Source of the DNA: Hyphomonadaceae bacterium
GTDB taxonomy: Bacteria; Pseudomonadota; Alphaproteobacteria; Caulobacterales; Hyphomonadaceae
Direction: 5' to 3'
DNA length: 61,334 nt
Assembly (NCBI GenBank): GCA_028285145.1
Contig: JANQQC010000023.1
Location: forward strand, 1 to 61,334
The notes below the pieces were generated by a model. It did not search any database. It had not been told where the DNA came from and saw only the letters and a program-made list of their open reading frames with translations. Below, piece by piece: positions 47,329 through 56,633 of the stretch. Every line of letters begins with the position of its first letter. Position 1 is the first letter of the stretch. The translations under genes were made by a program, and so were the position numbers.

Positions 47329-48768
47329 CTACCGGCGATAATCGAGCGGAGGGTCGCGGTCGCCCAGAAGCGAGGAGTATACATAGTCCTCGCCGCGATC
47401 AGCATCGAACTCTGCGCGGGCGGCGGCCCGTAACTCAGGATCTGTATACAGATCGATAGCCATCAAAGTCATCGCCTTGGCCGCGACCTGAGTGCCCTTG
47501 TGCCCGATCGACGTTCCGCTGGCAGCCACAGCCTGCCATGTGTGGGCAGCTGTTCCCGGAGCCCAGGTCGCCGTCCGCACACCGACCGTTGGCACGGCAA
47601 TCGATACATCACCCACATCTGTGGACCCATAACCCAGTGAAACCTCGTAAGGCTGGATCTCGGATGCGCTTTCGATGCTGAGGGCGGGATTTGCGAAAGA
47701 GGCCCGGATCTCTTCGACAAAGGCCAACTCGCCGGCCGTATAGTCGACACCGCCGACGCGACGCAGATTTGCATCCATCTCGGTGGCGAGCACTTCATTC
47801 ACCAGCAGCGGATTGTTCCCATGGATGACCTCCCACTCAACGGTCGTCCCCGTGCCGAGTGCCGCGCCGCGGGCGGCGTCTTCCATGCGCGTCCAGATAT
47901 CCTCAACCCCTGAAGGCGACGGATGACGGGCGTAATAGAACACCTCGGCAAACTCCGGGACGATATTCGGCGCGGTGCCGCCGGAGGTGATCACATAGTG
48001 AATACGGGAATCCTGGGGGACATGCTCGCGCAGCATGTTGACCATCATGTTGAAGGCTTCCACGCCATCACGCGCAGACCGCCCCCGCTCAGGCGCAGCT
48101 GCCGCATGCGCAGCAGCACCCGTAAACCGGAATTTCGCTGACCGGTTGGCGAGGGTGGTCTGAGCCGCAGCGGAGTTCTCGTCATCGGCATGCCAGTGAA
48201 TGGCGAAGTCGACATCATCGAACAGGCCGGCACGGACCATGTAGACCTTTCCGCTGCCCCCCTCTTCCGCCGGCGTTCCGTAGAGCCGGATCGTTCCGGG
48301 CTGGCCGCTTTCATCGAGCCATTCCTTGATGGCAATCGCCGCCGTCACCGAGCCTGCGCCAAAGAGATTATGTCCGCAGGCATGACCCGCGAGCTTGCCC
48401 CGGACGCGCTCACGCGTCGGGCTGGCTGCCTGATTCACGCCCGGCAGCGCATCATATTCGGCAAGTATCGCAATGACTGGTCCACTGGACCCATAGGATG
48501 CGACAAACGCGGTCGGGATATCAGCGACGCCAGCCTCGATCTCAAAGCCCTCTGCGGCCAGCGTCTGCTGCAAAAGCGCAGACGACTTCGTCTCCTGATA
48601 ACCGACCTCGGCCCAGTCCCAGAGCTGTGTCGCGATACTCGCCGTCTGGTCATAGCGGGCATCGATGCTGGCGAGGACAGCAGCCTCGGCGGGATCAGCA
48701 TGAGTCGGCGCGCTAATACACGCGGCGAGGAGAGAGGTTGCGGCCATAAGGCTGGCAGTGTGGCGCAT
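47329..48768 (-). CDS. M20-family amidohydrolase (AbgB-like), predicted lipoprotein
   Basis: 479 residues. The first 17 residues form a lipoprotein signal ending in LLAAC. Metal-binding motifs of the M20 family follow: 'AILAEYDALPGVN', 'LAGHACGHNLFGAGS', 'LYGTPAEEGGSGKV' and 'FAIHWHADDENS'; the 'GYGSTDVGDVSIAVPTVGVR' (20) segment is typical of the aminobenzoyl-glutamate hydrolase B group. It likely hydrolyses an N-acyl amino acid or dipeptide at the cell surface or periplasm. ATG 48768 is chosen because GGAG lies six bases upstream; in-frame ATGs at 48780 and 48795 lack one. Confidence 0.88.
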   Translation of the reverse strand: MRHTASLMAATSLLAACISAPTHADPAEAAVLASIDARYDQTASIATQLWDWAEVGYQETKSSALLQQTLAAEGFEIEAGVADIPTAFVASYGSSGPVIAILAEYDALPGVNQAASPTRERVRGKLAGHACGHNLFGAGSVTAAIAIKEWLDESGQPGTIRLYGTPAEEGGSGKVYMVRAGLFDDVDFAIHWHADDENSAAAQTTLANRSAKFRFTGAAAHAAAAPERGRSARDGVEAFNMMVNMLREHVPQDSRIHYVITSGGTAPNIVPEFAEVFYYARHPSPSGVEDIWTRMEDAARGAALGTGTTVEWEVIHGNNPLLVNEVLATEMDANLRRVGGVDYTAGELAFVEEIRASFANPALSIESASEIQPYEVSLGYGSTDVGDVSIAVPTVGVRTATWAPGTAAHTWQAVAASGTSIGHKGTQVAAKAMTLMAIDLYTDPELRAAARAEFDADRGEDYVYSSLLGDRDPPLDYRR

Positions 48769-48833
48769 GAAAGGCTCCATGTTGGTTGCAGGCATGCTGC
48801 GTCAGCGCCAAAACGGGCGCAAGACGCGCCGGG

Positions 48834-49571
48834 CTACTTCTTCATGAAAGCGGCGATCCGGGCCTGCATGTCTGGCCCGACGCCTTCGTTTTCCATGATC
48901 TCCCACTGCAGACCGGCATCGAGTGCATCCATGTCGGTGGCTTCGAGAAGGCGTTTGTTCGCGGCATGAGAAAACGCCGAGTTCTCCAGAATCTGCCGCG
49001 CAAAGGCTGTTACGTCATCGAAGAACGACGCGTCGGGGAAAACGACCTCGCACAGGCCCATCCGCAAGGCGTCATCTGCGCGGACCGTTTCGGCGGTGAA
49101 CATCAGGCGCTTGGCGGTGGCCGCGCCAACGCGCCGTGGCAGGCGCTGGCTCATGCCCCAGATCGGCGTCAACGCCCATTTCGCATGGGTGTCGGCAAAC
49201 TTCGCGGTGTCGCTCGCAAGGATGAAGTCAGCGGCCAGCGCCACTTCGAGCGCGCCCGTATAGCAATGGCCGTGGACGGCGGAGATAACCGGCTTGTGCA
49301 GCTTCTCCATGAGGCGCAGCGTTTCTGAATGCCAGCCACGGGACGGCACCGCCTCCCCTTCCGCGATGTCGCCGAGGTCATGCCCGGCGGAAAAACACTT
49401 CCCGGCCCCGCGCAGGATGACGCAGCCAACGCTTTCATCGCTGCGGAGATCAGAAATGTGTGCGCGCAGCTCCCTGAAGAGCGCCACGGTCAGCGAGTTC
49501 AGCTTGTCGGGCCGGTTGAGGGTCAGCCAGCAAAGGCCATCATCGTCTTCGCGTGTCACCAGATCGGCCAT
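48834..49571 (-). CDS. Crotonase-family protein with altered catalytic glutamate
   Basis: 245 residues, with 'LNRPDKLNSLTVALFREL' and 'GAGKCFSAGHDLGDIAEG'. Compared by eye to rat enoyl-CoA hydratase, Glu144 is kept in 'YTGALEVALAADF', but the Glu164 position is His ('FADTHAKWALTP'). The usual GGG before Glu144 is TGA. It may therefore be a hydrolase, isomerase or non-hydratase. Function is not assigned. It lies 67 bp downstream of the GT2 gene on the same strand. Confidence 0.82.
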   Translation of the reverse strand: MADLVTREDDDGLCWLTLNRPDKLNSLTVALFRELRAHISDLRSDESVGCVILRGAGKCFSAGHDLGDIAEGEAVPSRGWHSETLRLMEKLHKPVISAVHGHCYTGALEVALAADFILASDTAKFADTHAKWALTPIWGMSQRLPRRVGAATAKRLMFTAETVRADDALRMGLCEVVFPDASFFDDVTAFARQILENSAFSHAANKRLLEATDMDALDAGLQWEIMENEGVGPDMQARIAAFMKK

Positions 49572-49638
49572 GCTATCCTCCCATGTTCCGGCTGAAGGCT
49601 AAGCGGTTCACCAGGGTGGCCGCAAGCCGGACGCAGGG

Positions 49639-50451
49639 TCAGCTTCGATGACGGGCCCGGCTGACGACCATCAATCCGATAAGGCTTCCCAGCGTATGCG
49701 CCCCAAGCCGGGACAGTGGCCCCTTAGCGAACTTCAGGAAGTAGCGCTTCAAGCCGGCCGCCTTATGGGTCTCAACGAAGAGGTTCGGCGCATCCGAGGT
49801 CGAGCCATAATGCAAAGCGGCCGCCTTTGGCTGGTAGATTACCGAGCCACCCGCTTCGAGCGCGCGCCGGCAAAGGTCGAGATCCTCGACATGCAGGAAG
49901 TAGTCTTCATCGAATCCGCCCAGCGCCGTGAAACTATCCTTCGGGCAAAGGAAAAACCCACCGGAAATCGCGCCGACCTCTATCGGCTCTTCCGGCTCCG
50001 GCAGGTCTTCCAGCGTCCATCGCGACAGGCCGAGCGCCCGAGGAAGGGTAAGCGTATGCCGGCGGCCGCCGCGTTGCTCATGTCCGTCCAGTCCGAAAAT
50101 CTTGCCGCCCACAATCACCGGCGCTGACCGCCCTTCTGCCGCCACCAGCATATGCGACACGCTCCGCCAGCGAATGACAGCATCCGGATTGATGAAGAGC
50201 AGATGATCGCAACAGGCCTCTCGCGCCCCGATATTGGCGGCGCGTCCGAAACCGAGATTAGCCCCGGTCAGGATATGCCGCGCTTTCGGCGTCTCTTCCA
50301 GGAAGCGCTGGATAAAGGCGGCCTCACTTGTCGCATTACCATTGTCGACGATCAGGATTTCGTCGATCTCGGGATCGGCCTTGAGCCCGTACAGGCAGTC
50401 GCGCAGGCGCGGTCCGGTGCGATACGTCACCGTGACCGCGCTCACGCTCAT
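49639..50451 (-). CDS. Family 2 glycosyltransferase (WbbL/rhamnosyltransferase-like)
   Basis: 270 residues. GT-A pattern: 'VTVTYRTGPRLRDCLYGLK', 'ILIVDNGNATS', 'GANLGFGRAANIGAREA', 'LLFINPDAVIRW' (the DxD-like NPD), and 'GFDEDYFLHVEDLDLCRRAL' (20), which is the ED..C base motif of rhamnosyltransferase-like enzymes. Substrate is unknown but surface polysaccharide is likely. Its ATG overlaps the thrS stop (TAATG, 50449-50453), so the two are translationally coupled, an unusual pairing. Confidence 0.88.
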   Translation of the reverse strand: MSVSAVTVTYRTGPRLRDCLYGLKADPEIDEILIVDNGNATSEAAFIQRFLEETPKARHILTGANLGFGRAANIGAREACCDHLLFINPDAVIRWRSVSHMLVAAEGRSAPVIVGGKIFGLDGHEQRGGRRHTLTLPRALGLSRWTLEDLPEPEEPIEVGAISGGFFLCPKDSFTALGGFDEDYFLHVEDLDLCRRALEAGGSVIYQPKAAALHYGSTSDAPNLFVETHKAAGLKRYFLKFAKGPLSRLGAHTLGSLIGLMVVSRARHRS

Positions 50452-52427
50452 TATTGGGCCTTCGCCCGTTTGAGGTCAGGAGCAAGCGCTTCCTCGGCGA
50501 GGGACGCTGCGCCTTCGTCCAGCATCACGATCTCCTGCGCCTTCGATCCAAACCGGCGCAGGGCCAGCTTGCGATCTTCAGCTTCGCGCGCACCGACCAC
50601 GGCAATCACAGGGATCTTGGCGACCGAGTGTTCGCGGACCTTGTAGTTGATCTTCTCGTTGCGAGTATCGAGCTCGACGCGCAGCCCGGCCTTGCGAAGG
50701 ATGGCAGCTGCCTCCTCAGCATAAGCATCGGCCTCAGACGTGATCGTCGCGACCACCACCTGCACCGGTGCCAGCCAGATCGGGAACGCGCCAGCATGAT
50801 GCTCGATGAGCAGCCCCGTGAAGCGCTCAAAGGTGCCGAAGATCGCGCGGTGCAACATGACCGGGCGGTGCTTGGCTCCATCCTCACCAATGTAATTGGC
50901 GTCGAGCCGCTCAGGCAGAACATAGTCGAGCTGGAACGTTCCTGCCTGCCAGGTCCGCCCGATGGCGTCCGTCAGGTGGAACTCAAGCTTGGGCCCGTAA
51001 AACGCCCCCTCGCCTTCCGCGATCTCGAACTCAAGCCCGGCAGCTGTCAGCGCGGCCGCCAGATTCTTCTCCGCCTTGTCCCATGTCGCATCGTCCCCCG
51101 CCCGCATCTCAGGACGAGTGGCGAGCTTGTACACAATGTCGGTCATGCCGAAATCGTCATAGACCGAGGCAAAGAGCTCCAGGAACTCGCGCGTCTGATC
51201 GACGACCTGATCTTCGCGGCAGAAGATGTGCGCATCGTCCTGTGTCATCTGCCGCACCCGTAGCAAGCCATGCAACGCGCCATGCGGCTCGTTACGGTGG
51301 CAGCAGCCAAACTCAGCCATCTTCATCGGCAGATCGCGATAGGAGCGCTGATCGCTGTTAAAGATCTGGATGTGGGCCGGGCAGTTCATCGGCTTCAGCG
51401 CAAGCATGTCCTCGGCGCTCGCAAACTCCACCTCTTCCTGCTCCAGTGACGGGATGATGTCAGGCACGACGAACATGCCGTCCCGGAATTTCTCCCAGTG
51501 GCCGGACTTCTCCCAGAGACGCTTGTCCAGAAGCTGAGGCGTCTTCACCTCGTCATATCCGCTCTCATCGAGACGACGCCTGATATAGCTTTCCAGCTCC
51601 CGCCAGATGCGGAAGCCTTTCGGGTGCCAGAAAACCGACCCCTGAGCTTCTGGCTGCAGGTGGAACAGGTCCAGCTGTTGTCCGAGTCGGCGGTGATCGC
51701 GTTTCTCGGCCTCTTCGAGACGCATGAGGTGGGCCTTCAGCTCCTTCTCCGAGCTCCAGGCCGTGCCATAGATGCGCTGAAGCATCTCATTGTTGGAATC
51801 CCCGCGCCAATAGGCACCGGCGAGCTTCATCAGCTTGAATGCCTTGGGCAGCTTGCCCGTGGAGGGCAGGTGCGGTCCACGGCACAGGTCGAACCACTCG
51901 CCCTGCCGATAAACCGTGATCGGCTCGCCGGGCGGGATGATGTCGTCGATGATCTGCGCCTTGTAGTCTTCGCCGATTGACTTGAACGTCTTGATCGCCT
52001 CGTCCTTGCCCCAAATTTCCCGAACGATCGGATAATCGGCATCGACAATCTCAGCCATCTTCTTCTCGATGGCTTCGAAGTCTTCGGTGGAGAATGGCTC
52101 CTCACGCGCAAAGTCGTAATAGAAGCCATCATCGATCACAGGCCCGATCGTGACCTGCGTACCCGGAAACATCTCCTGCACCGCCTGCGCCAGAACATGG
52201 GCCGCGTCATGCCGGATCAGCTCAACGCCTTCGGGGTCATTGGCCGTCACGATAGCAACTGCCGCGTCGCCTTCCAGCGGGCGGGTCAGGTCAAACATCT
52301 CGCCATCGACCTTCGCGGCAAGGGCTTTCTTGGCCAGGCTTTTCGAAATCGACTCGGCGACATCAAGAGGGCTCGCGCCGTCTTCGTATTCGCGTTTCGA
52401 TCCATCGGGGAGGGTTACTTCAATCAT
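50451..52427 (-). CDS. thrS: ThrS, threonyl-tRNA synthetase
   Basis: 658 residues. An N-terminal TGS domain (1-65), an editing domain with '[20 protein letters not shown]' (20), and a class II core with '[10 protein letters not shown]', '[20 protein letters not shown]' (20) and 'DDAHIFC', the zinc ligands (Cys, His) included. A C-terminal anticodon domain ends the chain. It charges tRNA-Thr and clears serine mischarging. ATG 52427 fits the family start and overlaps the yidD stop by eight bases. Confidence 0.97.
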   Translation of the reverse strand: MIEVTLPDGSKREYEDGASPLDVAESISKSLAKKALAAKVDGEMFDLTRPLEGDAAVAIVTANDPEGVELIRHDAAHVLAQAVQEMFPGTQVTIGPVIDDGFYYDFAREEPFSTEDFEAIEKKMAEIVDADYPIVREIWGKDEAIKTFKSIGEDYKAQIIDDIIPPGEPITVYRQGEWFDLCRGPHLPSTGKLPKAFKLMKLAGAYWRGDSNNEMLQRIYGTAWSSEKELKAHLMRLEEAEKRDHRRLGQQLDLFHLQPEAQGSVFWHPKGFRIWRELESYIRRRLDESGYDEVKTPQLLDKRLWEKSGHWEKFRDGMFVVPDIIPSLEQEEVEFASAEDMLALKPMNCPAHIQIFNSDQRSYRDLPMKMAEFGCCHRNEPHGALHGLLRVRQMTQDDAHIFCREDQVVDQTREFLELFASVYDDFGMTDIVYKLATRPEMRAGDDATWDKAEKNLAAALTAAGLEFEIAEGEGAFYGPKLEFHLTDAIGRTWQAGTFQLDYVLPERLDANYIGEDGAKHRPVMLHRAIFGTFERFTGLLIEHHAGAFPIWLAPVQVVVATITSEADAYAEEAAAILRKAGLRVELDTRNEKINYKVREHSVAKIPVIAVVGAREAEDRKLALRRFGSKAQEIVMLDEGAASLAEEALAPDLKRAKAQ

Positions 52428-52785
52428 GGGTCGTCTCTGTATCTGCTTCGCGGCCCGGTTCAACCGTCTCAGGTGGAAACGGGCGCTCATGTGTTTTCCA
52501 GTCGCCATACGCCCAGGGAGCCCAGAAAGGGACTTTCGGCCGGGTCTCCGGCGCAGGGTCCCATCCCGATGAGCCGCCCGGCCTGCAGCGCAGAACACGG
52601 GCAAGAGTCATCCAGGCCCCCGGCCAGATGCCATGACGAGAGACACAATCGGCAGCATAAACGGAACAGCTCGGCTCATGCCGGCAACGCATCCCCAGCG
52701 CATAGAAGACTGGAGAAAGCGTCGCCTTGTAGGTTCTCAGGAGGACGTCGGCGATTGGCTTGCGATTGACTGGCCCACCGCTCAT
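52420..52785 (-). CDS. yidD: YidD, membrane protein insertion efficiency factor
   Basis: 121 residues. The conserved core is '[20 protein letters not shown]', then '[18 protein letters not shown]' and '[19 protein letters not shown]'. YidD is a small membrane-associated protein that helps YidC-mediated insertion. The C-terminus is about 40 residues longer than in E. coli. ATG 52785 fits the family; the reading frame continues upstream but without similarity. It is embedded between an IscU-like gene and thrS, overlapping thrS. Confidence 0.92.
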   Translation of the reverse strand: MSGGPVNRKPIADVLLRTYKATLSPVFYALGMRCRHEPSCSVYAADCVSRHGIWPGAWMTLARVLRCRPGGSSGWDPAPETRPKVPFWAPWAYGDWKTHERPFPPETVEPGREADTETTHD

Positions 52786-52804
52786 CCCGGCGAAAGCCGG
52801 AACA

Positions 52805-53260
52805 TCACGCGGCGGGCTCTGTAGTTCGCGTGCTTGCCCGCGCCTCTTCGATGGCAGCGATTGCAGCCTCGAAAGCCAGCATGGTGGAGGTGTGGCGCGG
52901 CGGGTAGTCCGCCACGGCTTGCAAATGGCGCAGTTCCCAGAACCGGCCCTCAGGCGGCGCACCATTGTCTTTCAGCATCGCCCGCATGGCATCGCGCGCG
53001 GCGATAATTTCATCGACCGTCGCGCCAACGGCATGCTCGGCAAGGATGGAGGTTGCCGCCTGCCCCAGCGCGCAGGCCTTTGGATCGACAGCAATCGCCT
53101 CAACCGTCTCACCGTCTTCGCTCAGGCGCACATCGACACGAACCGTCGATCCACAGATCCGGCTGACTTTCTCGACAGACCCCTGCGCATTCTCCAGCGC
53201 ACCGAGATTCGGAATCCCGGCGGCAAGTTCAAGAATGCGATTGTGATACAGGTCGCTCAT
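52805..53260 (-). CDS. IscU/SufU-like iron-sulfur cluster scaffold protein
   Basis: 151 residues resembling the IscU/NifU N-terminal fold. Two of the three usual cysteines are seen, in 'VSRICGSTVRV' and 'KACALGQAATSIL'. The third position falls in 'DYPPRHTSTMLAFEAA' and has no Cys. The same loss is, as I recall, common to the alphaproteobacterial subfamily found next to yidD, so it may not be a classical scaffold. It is followed by yidD after 19 bp. Role in cluster assembly is by family only. Confidence 0.82.
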   Translation of the reverse strand: MSDLYHNRILELAAGIPNLGALENAQGSVEKVSRICGSTVRVDVRLSEDGETVEAIAVDPKACALGQAATSILAEHAVGATVDEIIAARDAMRAMLKDNGAPPEGRFWELRHLQAVADYPPRHTSTMLAFEAAIAAIEEARASTRTTEPAA

Positions 53261-53286
53261 TACCCCTAGATCGGGCTTTTTCCTGT

Positions 53287-53877
53287 TTAACTCAAGAGCC
53301 GAGGGAGAATGCGAGTGAGCAGGATGCCCGCGCCCGCAAGCGCTGCGAAGGCGAACAGCAATACAGCGCCGTCCCGCGCGGTCAGCGCAAGTCCAAACAG
53401 AAGAATGGTCAGTCCCGGCAACAGCGGCGCGAACGGCACAAAGCCAAGCGGGAACGTTACAAGCGCGGCGGCGACGCAGGCCAGCGCAACAATCTGCACA
53501 AAAGGTGGCTCCGTCAGCACTGTGAGCCGCGGTTTCACGAACGCATCAGCCATCACCGCATACTTGTCGGCCGCCTCAACGCCCTGACAGAGATATTTGC
53601 GCGGAAACTCGAAATCGAGCGCCTTCTTGGGCAGCCAGGGGTGCTTGAGACCAATCACGATCTGGATGGCGAATATCAGCGTGACCAACGCTACCAGCCA
53701 GGTGCCTCCGGGAATGATGGTCAGAGGGCCAACGGCGATGAAGCCAAGGAGAAGCAGGACAGGCCCATGCGCTCGCCGCCCGACCGCGTCGAGCAGACTG
53801 CGCACATCCACCGTCTCCCCTTCGGTGTTCTCCACAAGGGAGTGCATCAGCGTCTGGAGGTTGTGGACTTTGCTCAT
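53287..53877 (-). CDS. ExoD-like membrane protein
   Basis: 196 residues with about 4-5 hydrophobic segments. Recognised by 'LLDAVGRRAHGPVLLLLGF', 'GPLTIIPGGTWLVALVTLI' and 'FVPFAPLLPGLTILLFGLA'. ExoD proteins were found by effects on exopolysaccharide and root-nodule invasion in rhizobia; the molecular role is unclear. It is third in the cysS-sixA-exoD series, joined by an ATGA overlap to the phosphatase gene. Confidence 0.85.
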   Translation of the reverse strand: MSKVHNLQTLMHSLVENTEGETVDVRSLLDAVGRRAHGPVLLLLGFIAVGPLTIIPGGTWLVALVTLIFAIQIVIGLKHPWLPKKALDFEFPRKYLCQGVEAADKYAVMADAFVKPRLTVLTEPPFVQIVALACVAAALVTFPLGFVPFAPLLPGLTILLFGLALTARDGAVLLFAFAALAGAGILLTRILPRLLS

Positions 53878-54398
53878 TCGGCGCGGACGAGCTCGTAGGG
53901 CGCACCATAGCGCTCGAGCATGGATACAACCTCGCCATCCTCAATGGTGACGACGTAGAGCCGATCGTATTCAACCGCTTCATTAATCGCGCTGACCGGA
54001 TCACCGCCGAGCAGGCTCACCAGATCAGGCGTCGTATTCGAATGCCCGACAACAAGGATGCGCCCGGTCCGCGCTTTCAAGTCCTCAGCAAAATCCTCCA
54101 GCGCGCGGCCGTCATAGACAAGGATCGGCAGCAGGAGGCGTTTCGCAATCGGCTCCGCCGTCATCTTCGTCCGGGTCGTGTCGGTGGAGTAGATCGCGGT
54201 TAGCCGGGCTGTTTCGAGACGGTCGGCAAGCGCCTCGGCGCGCGCCTCGCCTTCAGGCGTCAGCGCGGGGTCATTCGCCACGGCGGTTTTTTCGGCGTGG
54301 CGAATAAGATAGAGCGTTGCGTCCGGCCCGCTCGCGCAGGCCGTCAGGACAAGGGCGGCAACCGCGAGGACAATCCGGCGGGTCAGATTTTCCGCCAT
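53874..54398 (-). CDS. SixA-like histidine phosphatase, predicted lipoprotein
   Basis: 174 residues. A signal peptide ends in the lipobox LTAC (Cys near 21). The phosphatase motifs 'YLIRHAEKTAVAND', 'TDTTRTKMTAEPIA' and 'LVVGHSNTTPDLV' give the RHG-type catalytic histidine and the second histidine. It is thus a histidine-phosphatase fold protein likely facing the periplasm, where it cannot act on cytosolic phosphoproteins. Its start codon lies inside cysS (overlap 16 bases), and its stop is in an ATGA overlap with exoD. Confidence 0.85.
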   Translation of the reverse strand: MAENLTRRIVLAVAALVLTACASGPDATLYLIRHAEKTAVANDPALTPEGEARAEALADRLETARLTAIYSTDTTRTKMTAEPIAKRLLLPILVYDGRALEDFAEDLKARTGRILVVGHSNTTPDLVSLLGGDPVSAINEAVEYDRLYVVTIEDGEVVSMLERYGAPYELVRAE

Positions 54399-55783
54399 GT
54401 CGATCCCCCAGCTGTGTCCATAATCTCAACGCCCTCGGCGGCAAGCTCGTCGCGGATACGATCAGCCTCTGCCCAGTTTTTTGCTGTACGGGCATCAATC
54501 CGGGCCTGCACAAGGGCATCGATGCGGCTCTTGTCGTCGCTGTTACCGCCCTGCTCCCATTCAGCGGGTGTGGACTGCAGAAGACCGAGAAGATCGCCCG
54601 CATCGAGCAGGTCAGCTTTTGCGCGCGCCATGGCGTCGGCATCGTTCTGGTCAGCGGCGGTATTGGCTGCGGTCGCCAGGGCAGACAGGGCCGCGAGGGC
54701 TTCGGGCGTGTTCAGATCGTCGCTGAGCGCGTCAAACACGTCCCGGCTTGGAGAATCCACATCCTCGGCGTCCCAGACCCGGCGCAGCGCGCCATAGATG
54801 CGGTCGAGCGTCGTCTTGGCCTGCGCGAGAAGATCATCAGTCCAGTCGAGCGGCGCGCGGTAGTGGCCGGACAACATGGCAAACCGGATGACCTCGCCGT
54901 GCCAGTTTTCCAGCAGGTCATTCAGAAGAACCACATTGCCGAGCGACTTCGACATTTTCTCGCCGCCCATGTCGAGGAAGCCATTGTGCATCCAGATACG
55001 CGCCATCTGCTCCCCATGAGCGCATTCGGACTGTGCGATCTCGTTTTCATGATGCGGGAATTGAAGGTCGATCCCGCCGCCATGGATGTCGATGGTCTTG
55101 CCAAGATGGGCGGCCGCCATGGCGGAGCACTCAATATGCCAGCCCGGCCGGCCCCTGCCCCAGGGACTGTCCCAGATGGCATCGTCCGGCTCATCAGGCT
55201 TGGCAAACTTCCAGAGCGCGAAATCGGATGGGTCGCGTTTGTCGTCATCCACATCGACGCGCGCGCCGGCCTCATTGTCTTCTGGCTTGCGCCCGGACAG
55301 CTGGCCGTAATCGCTCATGCTCGGGACATGGAAGTAGACCCCGGTTGGAGCCTCGTAAGCATGCCCCTTGCGGATCAGCCGGTCGATGATGTCGAGCATC
55401 TCGTCCACATGCGCGGTTGCCCAAGGCTCGATCGTGGGCGGCAGCGCATTCACGGCCTTGCTGTCAGCATTATAGATGCCAGCATACTTCTCGGCGATGG
55501 CCTTGATCGGCTCGCCGGTTTCAAGGCTCGCCGCGATCAGCTTGTCCTCGATATCGGTGATGTTGCGCGCATAGATCACCGCATCCTCGCCGTAGACCGC
55601 GCGCAGCAAACGGAAGAGTGTATCGAACACGATGACCGGCCGGAAATTGCCAATATGGGCGCGATTGTATGGCGTCGGGCCACACACATAGAGCGTCACC
55701 CGCGAAGAATCTTGCGGTTCAAAAATCTGTTTGGCGCGTTGCAGCGTATTATGAAGACGGATCGGCAAACGGGTCTCTTTCAC
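54383..55783 (-). CDS. cysS: CysS, cysteinyl-tRNA synthetase
   Basis: 466 residues, class I. The zinc/HIGH region is 'YVCGPTPYNRAHIGNFRPVI' (20) and the KMSKS loop is 'GGEKMSKSLGNVVL'. The 'HGGGIDLQFPHHENEIAQSE' (20) segment is diagnostic for CysRS. Start is GTG 55783. It is divergent from folE, with a 208-bp gap, and its 3' end overlaps the SixA-like gene. Confidence 0.97.
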   Translation of the reverse strand: MKETRLPIRLHNTLQRAKQIFEPQDSSRVTLYVCGPTPYNRAHIGNFRPVIVFDTLFRLLRAVYGEDAVIYARNITDIEDKLIAASLETGEPIKAIAEKYAGIYNADSKAVNALPPTIEPWATAHVDEMLDIIDRLIRKGHAYEAPTGVYFHVPSMSDYGQLSGRKPEDNEAGARVDVDDDKRDPSDFALWKFAKPDEPDDAIWDSPWGRGRPGWHIECSAMAAAHLGKTIDIHGGGIDLQFPHHENEIAQSECAHGEQMARIWMHNGFLDMGGEKMSKSLGNVVLLNDLLENWHGEVIRFAMLSGHYRAPLDWTDDLLAQAKTTLDRIYGALRRVWDAEDVDSPSRDVFDALSDDLNTPEALAALSALATAANTAADQNDADAMARAKADLLDAGDLLGLLQSTPAEWEQGGNSDDKSRIDALVQARIDARTAKNWAEADRIRDELAAEGVEIMDTAGGSTWRKI

Positions 55784-55946
55784 TAGAAGGTGACGATGTG
55801 TTGAGCCGTATCGCAGGGGAAGCCCCCTGTGAAAAGATTGGAAAATAGGTGAATTCGCACTTATCTTCTATTTATCGCCCTGAGGGTACAAACTCCGGGC
55901 GGGCGTTAAGTCCGGGCTGATGGGACCTTGACCGGCTCCTACATCA

Positions 55947-55981
55947 TCCTTCGGCTCGACCCCCGTCCCTCAGTCGAAGGA
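55947..55981 (+). promoter_or_regulatory. Hairpin that buries the folE Shine-Dalgarno sequence
   Basis: TCCTTCGGCT (55947-55956) pairs with AGTCGAAGGA (55972-55981) through ten positions, nine Watson-Crick plus one G-U, around a 15-base C-rich loop. The 3' arm contains GAAGGA, the only plausible ribosome-binding site, ten bases before the folE ATG. Translation should therefore depend on opening this hairpin. Further upstream, 55876-55915 contains two more short GC-rich complementary stretches that could form alternative folds. Confidence 0.5.
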
Positions 55982-55991
55982 CTAAAACGAC

Positions 55992-56624
55992 ATGGCCATG
56001 GACGCTATAACGTCTGAAGAGACGAAAAAGATCATTGAGCGCGCTGAAGGCGTGCAACGACCTTCCCAAGAGGAAGCCGAGGAAGCTGTACGCACTTTGC
56101 TCGCCTGGGCGGGAGACGACCCCGCCCGAGAAGGTTTAATCGACACGCCAAAGCGCGTCGCCAAGGCCTATCGCGAATTCTTTGCCGGCTATGAAATGGA
56201 TCCGGTCGCGGAGCTCTCGCGCACATTCGAGGACGTCCAAGGCTATGACGACATCGTCATGCTCAAAGACATCGATGTAGAAAGCCATTGTGAGCACCAC
56301 ATGGTGCCGATTCTAGGCAAGGCCTATGTCGCTTACATGCCGACCCATGCCGTTGTGGGGATTTCAAAGCTCGCACGTGTTGTTGAAATCTTTGGCAAAC
56401 GCCTCCAAACTCAAGAAACGATGACCGTGCAGATCGCTGATTGCATTACCGAAGTCCTTCAGCCCGCTGGTGTCGCTGTCCTTATCGACGCAAAGCATCA
56501 ATGCATGACCACGCGCGGTGTGCATCATAAGAATGTCGCGACGATCACCACGCAGTTTACAGGCCTCTTCAAGACCGATCAGGACCTGCGCAACCGGTTC
56601 CTGAAACTCGCCGGACAAGCCTAG
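55992..56624 (+). CDS. folE: FolE, GTP cyclohydrolase I
   Basis: 210 residues. The zinc site is Cys100, His102, His103 in '[13 protein letters not shown]' and Cys171 in '[12 protein letters not shown]', all intact, so it is the zinc type I enzyme. It converts GTP to 7,8-dihydroneopterin triphosphate, the first step of folate synthesis. The ATG lies behind a hairpin that buries GAAGGA. The gene's codons are less GC-rich than those of its neighbours in places, for example 'CTTTGGCAAACGCCTCCAAA'. It converges with the GT39 gene, nine bases between stops. Confidence 0.96.
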   Translation: MAMDAITSEETKKIIERAEGVQRPSQEEAEEAVRTLLAWAGDDPAREGLIDTPKRVAKAYREFFAGYEMDPVAELSRTFEDVQGYDDIVMLKDIDVESHCEHHMVPILGKAYVAYMPTHAVVGISKLARVVEIFGKRLQTQETMTVQIADCITEVLQPAGVAVLIDAKHQCMTTRGVHHKNVATITTQFTGLFKTDQDLRNRFLKLAGQA

Positions 56625-56633
56625 CGCTCAGCC

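Noticed and set aside
54317-55786. 489-codon open frame on the plus strand opposite cysS
   Set aside because: Shadow of cysS; no recognisable domain.
55890-55925. Resemblance of the folE leader to a SAM-type riboswitch stem ('ACTCCGGGC...TTAAGTCC')
   Set aside because: Only a few bases match what I remember; the downstream gene is not in methionine metabolism and the helices do not line up.
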